A DNA stretch of 11,176 nucleotides from Fidelibacterota bacterium UBA7300 (GTDB taxonomy: Bacteria; Fidelibacterota; Marinisomatia; Marinisomatales; UBA2128), in the NCBI GenBank assembly GCA_002471865.1, contig DKQU01000078.1, positions 1 through 11,176 on the forward strand. The letters are read 5' to 3'. Positions within the stretch are counted from its first letter, which is position 1; every line of letters starts with the position of its first letter. This document shows, piece after piece, positions 6,661-11,176 of this stretch. The notes beneath the pieces are model-generated. The model ran no database searches. It was not told the origin of the DNA and was given only the letters and a program-made list of their open reading frames with translations. Both the position numbers and the translations under genes were made by a program.

Positions 6661-9087
6661 TTAATCTTTCGGGAGCAGCACCAATTTACGGAAACCTGCT
6701 TTACGTATCGCCTCTTTGTCAAATAATGTTGTACGATATTGACCGGCGTTAAACAGTTTCGCTTGATCGCTATAATGATCACTCTTCGGCAAACCTGATT
6801 GCCCGGTAGGGAGAATAATCTGCGTGTTATTCAAATCATTCATATCAACTGCTCGTCTCTTTGAGGGCCCATTAATATGATCAAAAGGCGCTGACAAACG
6901 ATACTCACCGTTATTAACTGTTGTGGAACTCCCGCCGGTAGCAAATGGACCTACATTGAATTCGAAGAGCCAATTAAGAATTGAACTCTCACGTCCAATA
7001 GAGTGTCTGTGCGTAAGAGTATGTAGTCTGCCCCAATCCCAGATATTTGGATCGGGACCGATGAGTTTTTCTATGTCCCGTACACCCTCCTCGAGAGATT
7101 TGCGCAGAATCTCATCCATTCTTTCCACTTTCCCGGGTGTAGTCACATCATCCCAGACGCTGGATTGGCTGTCTTTTAGGATAAACCTGGTGCTTCGCAG
7201 CGAAAGGGGTGGAAAACTGAGCCAGTTCTCGTAGGCGTCATCCCCAAGAAGATTCAGTTCATCAGCAAAGAGGTTTTCGAAAAGATGCATGAGGGAAGTA
7301 TTAAACACTGTAGCTGCTTTCGATGAAGATGAATGGTCACCGTCCCAATCGGTCAACAACTCTACTGCCTTCATGAGATTCTTATCATCTCTCGGCATAT
7401 TTTTTGAATGCGCTTCAACAAAATAAGCGGCAACTTCCCGGGCAAAGGGTGATGTTACATCTACCATTGCGTCCTTAGCGTACTCCATTGTAATTAACTC
7501 CGGAACATCCAGTATTTCCCACAGTCGTTTAGCTCGAGAGGGGTCTTCCCAGAAACCTGAGATGTAGTGAGAGTAGGAATCATCTACCACTTGATTATTG
7601 GCTGTGATGATAAGTCCATTCTCGGGGTTGAAGATAACAGGGATCTCATTGTTAGGCACGAAACCATTCCAGTCATTCCCGGAGTCACTGCCATCAACCG
7701 GCACCAACTCATCTCCTTTGGCACGCATGGGAATCCAGCCGAACGGTCTCCAGCCAATATTACCGGAAGTGTCAGCGTAAACTACATTCTGTGCAGGAGC
7801 AGAATACAATTCACCAGCGGTCAGAAAATCTTCCCATCCAGACATGAGATTGAGTTTCATGGCAGCGTACATCTCATCAGAAGTCGATTCGTGTCCTACC
7901 CATCGCATGGAGACAACTTTGTCGCCATTCTTCAATTGAGGATGCAAATCAGAAACCACGGGGCCGTGGACGGTTTCTCGAAAGACCACCACACTGTCTT
8001 CACCCCCTTTGACGCTGATCGTCTCTTCCCACACAGCCATAGGACGGTATTCGCCATCATAAAGATATAGGTTGGGATCGTCGGGAGAGATCTTCTCCTC
8101 GAAGAAATCAATGTCATCCACCATCAAATTGGTAAAGCCCCAGGCAGCGGTTTCGTTTTGTCCGAGAATGATGACCGGCATCCCCGGCAATGTCACACCA
8201 CCCACATTGAATCTTCCGCCAGAGAGATGCATCTCGTACCAAACCGGCGGCTGGGAAAACGGTAGATGGGGATCATTAGCCAGTATTGGCGCTCCCGTTG
8301 CTGTACGACTCCCTGAGATAACGAAATTATTAGAGCCTAAGTGGTTGGCATCCATTTGAACAATCTTTCTCAGTTTATGATCTTCGTCGCTCATCATTTC
8401 CCCCAGAAAACTATAGAGCTTCCCCGGCGGATTAATAAGTGGTTGACCTTCAGGATATTGTGGCCAGAGATCTCGGACTTTGCGTTGACTGAGTGTCCCG
8501 TCCATAAGCCGGGAAAGGAGTATTTCCGTACGCCAGCTAAACGAAAGATTATGTGCCATCATCCGAGCATAACCGGTGATATGCTTTGGCTGCCACTGGA
8601 AAGGTTTAATGCCAAGAAGTTTAAACTCTACGGGAAGATCAGAGCCGGCCTGGGCAATGTAAGTATTTACACCGTCACAAAAATTATTAGAAATCTCTTT
8701 CGCTTCAGGATGCATATTCTCCGCCAGAGCTGCTGCCGCTTTGGGAATACCCCATGTCCGGAGATAAATGTCGCTGCTGGTAACGCTTTCACCAAATAGT
8801 TCCGCGAGCCGTCCCTCAGAAGCTGCCGCCGTGACGGTCATCTGGAACAAGCGCTCCCGTGCGACTAAATAGCCGACAACAAAGAAAAGATCGTGTTCGT
8901 TCTCGGCAAAGATATGAGGAACAGCGTAATCATCAAAAAACACCTCTACCGGCTCTTGGAGTTCCGCAAGCGTCAGTTCTCCCTCATACTGGGGCAAGGA
9001 GTAATTGAAATAGATCGTCAGAAACAGCCCAGCCATCAAAACCAAAAGGAGAGCCACAAACAGTGTAATTTTCAGCCATTTCTTCAT
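6661..9087 (-). CDS. Penicillin acylase family (S45) Ntn hydrolase
   Basis: Member of the penicillin amidase/acyl-homoserine-lactone acylase superfamily, enzymes that cleave amide-linked acyl groups and mature by self-cleavage into alpha and beta subunits. The 808-residue precursor starts with MKKWLK and a hydrophobic segment (about 7-27), consistent with export and membrane anchoring. The predicted autocleavage site and N-terminal nucleophile are Gly251-Ser252 in HLGSNNFVISG, followed by the conserved ANDPHL (270-275). Asn497/Asn498 in TANNQ and Arg518 lie at distances from Ser252 close to those of the oxyanion-hole Asn and the Arg of E. coli penicillin G acylase. Other family motifs include PGMPVIILGQNETAAWGFTN (301-320). 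It is the first gene of the operon with the phosphodiesterase and peptidase. The ATG at 9085-9087 has only a weak GGATAG upstream. The substrate (lactam, homoserine lactone, N-acyl amino acid or lipid amide) cannot be fixed from sequence. Confidence 0.95.
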   Translation of the reverse strand: MKKWLKITLFVALLLVLMAGLFLTIYFNYSLPQYEGELTLAELQEPVEVFFDDYAVPHIFAENEHDLFFVVGYLVARERLFQMTVTAAASEGRLAELFGESVTSSDIYLRTWGIPKAAAALAENMHPEAKEISNNFCDGVNTYIAQAGSDLPVEFKLLGIKPFQWQPKHITGYARMMAHNLSFSWRTEILLSRLMDGTLSQRKVRDLWPQYPEGQPLINPPGKLYSFLGEMMSDEDHKLRKIVQMDANHLGSNNFVISGSRTATGAPILANDPHLPFSQPPVWYEMHLSGGRFNVGGVTLPGMPVIILGQNETAAWGFTNLMVDDIDFFEEKISPDDPNLYLYDGEYRPMAVWEETISVKGGEDSVVVFRETVHGPVVSDLHPQLKNGDKVVSMRWVGHESTSDEMYAAMKLNLMSGWEDFLTAGELYSAPAQNVVYADTSGNIGWRPFGWIPMRAKGDELVPVDGSDSGNDWNGFVPNNEIPVIFNPENGLIITANNQVVDDSYSHYISGFWEDPSRAKRLWEILDVPELITMEYAKDAMVDVTSPFAREVAAYFVEAHSKNMPRDDKNLMKAVELLTDWDGDHSSSSKAATVFNTSLMHLFENLFADELNLLGDDAYENWLSFPPLSLRSTRFILKDSQSSVWDDVTTPGKVERMDEILRKSLEEGVRDIEKLIGPDPNIWDWGRLHTLTHRHSIGRESSILNWLFEFNVGPFATGGSSTTVNNGEYRLSAPFDHINGPSKRRAVDMNDLNNTQIILPTGQSGLPKSDHYSDQAKLFNAGQYRTTLFDKEAIRKAGFRKLVLLPKD

Positions 9088-9231
9088 TTTTTTCTATCCA
9101 TTCTTGAAAAGCTCTCTCCCAAGAAGCGGGAAAATATAGGAATAGCCCATGTTTCTCACCACGGCTTTCCGTTCGACCTTAATTACAGATAAAGACGTTT
9201 CTCAGTCAGTTTTGAGACTTAAATTCTCACC
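9088..9231. promoter_or_regulatory. Divergent promoter region, acylase operon and RpiB-like gene
   Basis: This 144-base gap must hold the promoters for both the leftward hydrolase operon and the rightward isomerase gene. A TATATT box on the minus strand (within about 9132-9140) is a possible -10 element for the acylase, without a convincing -35. The hexamer TTCTCA occurs three times on the plus strand: in GTTTCTCA at 9151-9158 and 9197-9204, and in TTCTCACCA at 9224-9232. An inverted TGAGA sits at 9213-9217 between the last two copies. These could be operator half-sites. The isomerase start has no Shine-Dalgarno sequence in the bases just before it. Confidence 0.35.
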
Positions 9232-9678
9232 ATGAAGATCACCGTTAGTACCGATGAACGGACGCCCCTTGTGGATACTCTTCTGGTCGAACTGGAAGAG
9301 CGCAGTCACGATGTAGAATATTTCGGCCCCGAAGCTGGGGAAGAAGCTGACTGGCCGGAGGTTACACGCAAGGCTGCTGAGTTAGTAGCCAGTGGAAAAG
9401 TAGATGAAGGGATTGTTATGTGCTGGACTGGGACGGGAGCATCCATCGCCGCCAATAAGGTGAAAGGTGTAAGGGCTGCACTTTGCCGTGATGCCGAAAC
9501 AGCCAAAGGAGCCCGGACCTGGAATCACGCCAATGTGCTGGCGTTAAGCATACAAGCTACATCAGAATCTCTTCTGAAGGAAATTCTCGATGTGTGGTTT
9601 TCTACTCCCTTTAGCGATGATGAATGGAACCTCCAACAAATTGAACGGATCCATCGATTGGACGCCGGGAGGGATTAA
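9232..9678 (+). CDS. RpiB/LacA/LacB-family sugar-phosphate isomerase, divergent subfamily
   Basis: A small 148-residue protein with the RpiB/LacAB fold. This family interconverts aldose and ketose phosphates, such as ribose-5-phosphate and ribulose-5-phosphate, in the cytosol. The strongest match is IVMCWTGTGASIAANK (61-76), equivalent to the ICGTGVGISIAANK motif of E. coli RpiB, with the catalytic Cys64 kept. RAALC (81-85) and NVLAL (101-105) also align. Two normally conserved sites differ. The N-terminal CDHAG-type motif is replaced by STDERTPL (6-13), and the HND before TNVLA reads WNH, so the usual ring-opening His aligns with Trp97 while His99 lies two positions later. From memory, similar CWTGTGAS proteins occur in actinobacteria, so this is probably a subfamily and not a broken gene. 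The ATG at 9232 has no Shine-Dalgarno sequence and may be leaderless. It is the only plus-strand gene here. Confidence 0.86.
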   Translation: MKITVSTDERTPLVDTLLVELEERSHDVEYFGPEAGEEADWPEVTRKAAELVASGKVDEGIVMCWTGTGASIAANKVKGVRAALCRDAETAKGARTWNHANVLALSIQATSESLLKEILDVWFSTPFSDDEWNLQQIERIHRLDAGRD

Positions 9679-9679
9679 C

Positions 9680-10693
9680 TTAATCTCCGCAGACAGTTTC
9701 CATTAGCACAGTACAGACCCGGTAAGGATCCATATTGGCGGACGGACGGCGATCCTCAAGATAACCGAAACCGTCGTTGGCAGTAGCCATGGGAATCCGG
9801 ATGGAGGCACCGCGGTCGCTTACAGCGTACCTGAAATCATGAATGGCACAGGTTTCGTGTAGTCCCGTTAGGCGTTCTTCATTGTGGGCACCGTAAACAG
9901 CAATATGTTTCTCATGATTTGCCCCCAATTTTTCGCAGGCTGCGTTTATAATTTCTAGCCCGCCCTTTTCCCGCATAGCTTTTGTGCTGAAGTTTGTATG
10001 GGCACCGGCTCCGTTCCAATCTCCCTTAACTGGTTTGGGATGCAATGTGGCATTTACCCCATAATCCTCAGCAATACGATATAGGAGCCAACGGGCGATC
10101 CACAATTCATCAGAAACCGCTAGCGGACCCAGCGGGCCTACCTGAAACTCCCACTGCCCCGGCATGACCTCAGCATTGATCCCGGATAAGCTGATCCCGG
10201 CTTTCAGGCACTTGTCCATGTGCTCTTCCACGATATCACGACCGAATACCTCGTCTGCTCCAACGCCACAGTAGAACGGACCCTGTGGAGCTGGATAACC
10301 ACCATCCGGCCAACCGAGAGGTTCTCGGCCTATAAAAAAGGTGTATTCTTGTTCAATCCCGAACCATGCATCTTGGTCAGCATATTTTTCCGCTATCTCC
10401 CGTAGAGGAGCACGAGAATTGCTTTTGTGGGGAGTGACATCAGCATTAAACACCTCACACATTACAAGGATATTATCTTCCACCCGGATGGGATCAGCAA
10501 CGAAGTAGACGGGCTTGAGCATACAGTCACTGTCAGTTCCTTTAGCCTGCATGGTGCTGGAACCGTCAAATCCCCAATTAGGGATATCATCCACACTAGA
10601 AATAGGACCGTCAATGATCTTGGTCTTAGAACGCAGCTTCTGCGTCGGTTCATGTCCGTCCATCCATATATATTCAGCTTTGATATTTCCCAT
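9680..10693 (-). CDS. glnII: Type II glutamine synthetase (GSII)
   Basis: Makes glutamine from glutamate, ammonia and ATP in the cytosol, the main entry of ammonium into metabolism. The 337-residue length and motifs fit the eukaryote-like GSII class (about 330-370) and not the roughly 470-residue GSI. The N-terminal beta-grasp holds NWGFDGSST (39-47). Metal and substrate residues are seen in GIEQEYT (112-118, Glu114 and Glu116), NAEVMPGQWEFQVGP (173-187, Glu175 and Glu182), NGAGAHTN (227-234, His232), the region NEERLTGLHE (271-280), RGASIRIP (294-301), and YLEDRRPSANMDPY (311-324). The GSI adenylylation site is absent, as expected for this class. The ATG at 10691-10693 has AGGAGG upstream. 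A PII gene lies upstream on the same strand, supporting nitrogen control. Its stop lies one base from that of the convergent isomerase gene. Confidence 0.97.
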   Translation of the reverse strand: MGNIKAEYIWMDGHEPTQKLRSKTKIIDGPISSVDDIPNWGFDGSSTMQAKGTDSDCMLKPVYFVADPIRVEDNILVMCEVFNADVTPHKSNSRAPLREIAEKYADQDAWFGIEQEYTFFIGREPLGWPDGGYPAPQGPFYCGVGADEVFGRDIVEEHMDKCLKAGISLSGINAEVMPGQWEFQVGPLGPLAVSDELWIARWLLYRIAEDYGVNATLHPKPVKGDWNGAGAHTNFSTKAMREKGGLEIINAACEKLGANHEKHIAVYGAHNEERLTGLHETCAIHDFRYAVSDRGASIRIPMATANDGFGYLEDRRPSANMDPYRVCTVLMETVCGD

Positions 10694-10703
10694 GTCCTTT
10701 TTC

Positions 10704-10709
10704 CCTCCT
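10704..10709 (-). promoter_or_regulatory. Ribosome binding site of glnII
   Basis: A full AGGAGG on the minus strand stands 10 bases before the glnII ATG, with a second weaker AAGG 2 bases before it. It is the strongest Shine-Dalgarno sequence in the window, as suits a highly expressed enzyme, and it confirms the chosen start. Confidence 0.75.
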
Positions 10710-10826
10710 GTTTAACTTTATTTTATCCATGCTTCCATGACACTAGTAGATCAAGTTTACGGAATCCGATAGATCTCTTTGACAAGAACATCAGAAACAT
10801 ACATCCAATGCACAAGTCAAAACAGT

Positions 10827-10849
10827 TAAGTTTAATGTGGTAAGTTTAA
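10827..10849. repeat. Direct repeat TAAGTTTAA x2, upstream of glnII
   Basis: Two identical 9-base units (10827-10835 and 10841-10849) stand in the same orientation with a 14-base period. A third partial copy, AAGTTTA, lies at 10753-10759. They sit in the PII-glnII intergenic region, where a regulator could bind. Chance in AT-rich DNA is a real alternative. Confidence 0.5.
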
Positions 10850-10859
10850 GGTGACACCT
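10849..10859. repeat. Short perfect palindrome AGGTG-A-CACCT
   Basis: An 11-base perfect inverted repeat with a one-base centre, directly abutting the second TAAGTTTAA unit. Its GC-rich arms stand out in AT-rich surroundings. The size and symmetry suit a dimeric DNA-binding protein site. There is no T-run beside it, so it is not a terminator. Confidence 0.45.
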
Positions 10860-10933
10860 AATTATATAAAACATATTTCAGAAATATATTAGATCATCTT
10901 AATATAATTAATAGAATGTGTGAATTCGGCTGA

Positions 10934-11176
10934 TCAGCCAATTGCTACTGAACCCGTTTCACCTGTCCGTAAGCGGATACACTCTTCAATGGGCAGAATA
11001 AAGATTTTCCCCCGACCTTTATCGCCGTCCTTTTTAGCTACTTTTGTTATTGCCTCGACAGTTGGCTCTACAAATTCATCGTTTACCGCAATTTCCAATC
11101 TGACCTTTTTCAACAGGGTGATTTCATGAGAAATACCACGATATACTTCCTGGACTGGGAACTCTTTCCCCTGCCC
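10934..11176 (-). CDS. glnB: PII nitrogen-regulatory protein, C-terminal part (truncated by window edge)
   Basis: PII proteins are cytosolic trimers that sense 2-oxoglutarate and ATP/ADP and control nitrogen enzymes, transporters and regulators. The last 80 residues are visible of a family of about 112. The fragment opens in the T-loop (GQGKEFPVQEVYRG). The YRG tyrosine equivalent to Tyr51, the uridylylation site of E. coli PII, is kept. Then come LLKKVRLEIAV (beta strand), the helix VEPTVEAITKVAK, the B-loop DGDKGRGKIF, and the C-terminal ECIRLRTGETG. The stretch from GQG to YRG is two residues longer than in E. coli GlnB, and the B-loop is one longer, with Asp or Lys near the position of Lys90. 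Whether it is GlnB or GlnK cannot be settled without the upstream neighbour. It is co-oriented with glnII. Confidence 0.92.
   Translation of the reverse strand, partial: GQGKEFPVQEVYRGISHEITLLKKVRLEIAVNDEFVEPTVEAITKVAKKDGDKGRGKIFILPIEECIRLRTGETGSVAIG

Larger units (their letters stand above)
10694..10933. promoter_or_regulatory. Intergenic region between PII gene and glnII
   Basis: This 240-base AT-rich region probably carries a glnII promoter and operator sites. No coding frame is supported. On the minus strand a TTGACT (10815-10820) resembles a -35 box, but no -10 sits at normal spacing; TATGTT follows after only 13 bases. I see no sigma-54 GG-N10-GC element. An AT-only stem ATATTT-CAG-AAATAT (10873-10887) lies about 50 bases after the PII stop; it is too weak to call a terminator. 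The repeats listed separately at 10827-10859 are the most operator-like part. GTA-N9-TAC at 10746-10760 resembles an NtcA-like dyad but has one base too many in the spacer. Confidence 0.4.

Noticed and set aside
7567..8799. Plus-strand open frames of 167 and 152 codons opposite the acylase gene
   Set aside because: They lie antisense to a well-supported gene with full family motifs, and their translations show no domain or signal I recognise.
10746..10760. NtcA-type site before glnII
   Set aside because: GTA and TAC are 9 bases apart, not 8, and nothing else suggests a cyanobacterium.
10873..10887. AT-only stem-loop after the PII gene as a terminator
   Set aside because: The 6-base stem contains only A-T pairs and has no proper T-run, so it would not be a stable intrinsic terminator.
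1..11176. Mobile elements, CRISPR arrays, tRNA or rRNA genes
   Set aside because: No transposase, integrase, regular spaced repeats or RNA gene sequence was seen on either strand; the genes are all housekeeping or metabolic.

Overview
The window is ordinary bacterial chromosome: eight protein-coding genes, tightly packed, with no RNA gene, mobile element, CRISPR array or integration scar visible. Several features would fit a marine member of the FCB superphylum, such as Marinimicrobia/SAR406 or a relative. These are moderate GC, a eukaryote-like type II glutamine synthetase, lipoprotein and membrane-anchored hydrolases, and a mix of starts with and without a Shine-Dalgarno sequence. This placement is an inference from gene content and was not tested by a search.

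Layout from left to right. Positions 1-892 (minus) hold the N-terminal part of a transketolase, cut by the left edge. Directly upstream of it lies uvrA (899-3730, minus), complete, with a 6-base gap, so the two are probably co-transcribed. A 280-base non-coding stretch follows. Next is a minus-strand cluster of three hydrolases: a penicillin-acylase-family Ntn hydrolase (6661-9087), a membrane-anchored glycerophosphodiester phosphodiesterase (5813-6652), and a lipoprotein M28 metallopeptidase with PA and PDZ domains (4011-5816). The gaps are 8 bases and a 4-base overlap, so this looks like one operon for breaking down amides, phosphodiesters and peptides at the cell envelope.

A 144-base divergent intergenic region separates this operon from the only plus-strand gene, a divergent RpiB/LacAB-type sugar-phosphate isomerase (9232-9678). 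That gene runs tail to tail, with one base between stops, into glnII, the type II glutamine synthetase (9680-10693, minus). Upstream of glnII are a 240-base AT-rich region with repeated and palindromic motifs and then the C-terminal 80 residues of a PII nitrogen-regulatory protein, cut by the right edge. PII and glnII on the same strand form a nitrogen-assimilation locus.

I found no clear previously undescribed system. The points most worth a second look are the altered active-site motifs of the RpiB-like protein, the three-hydrolase envelope operon, the pairing of PII with GSII and the PII T-loop, and the repeat-rich region upstream of glnII.
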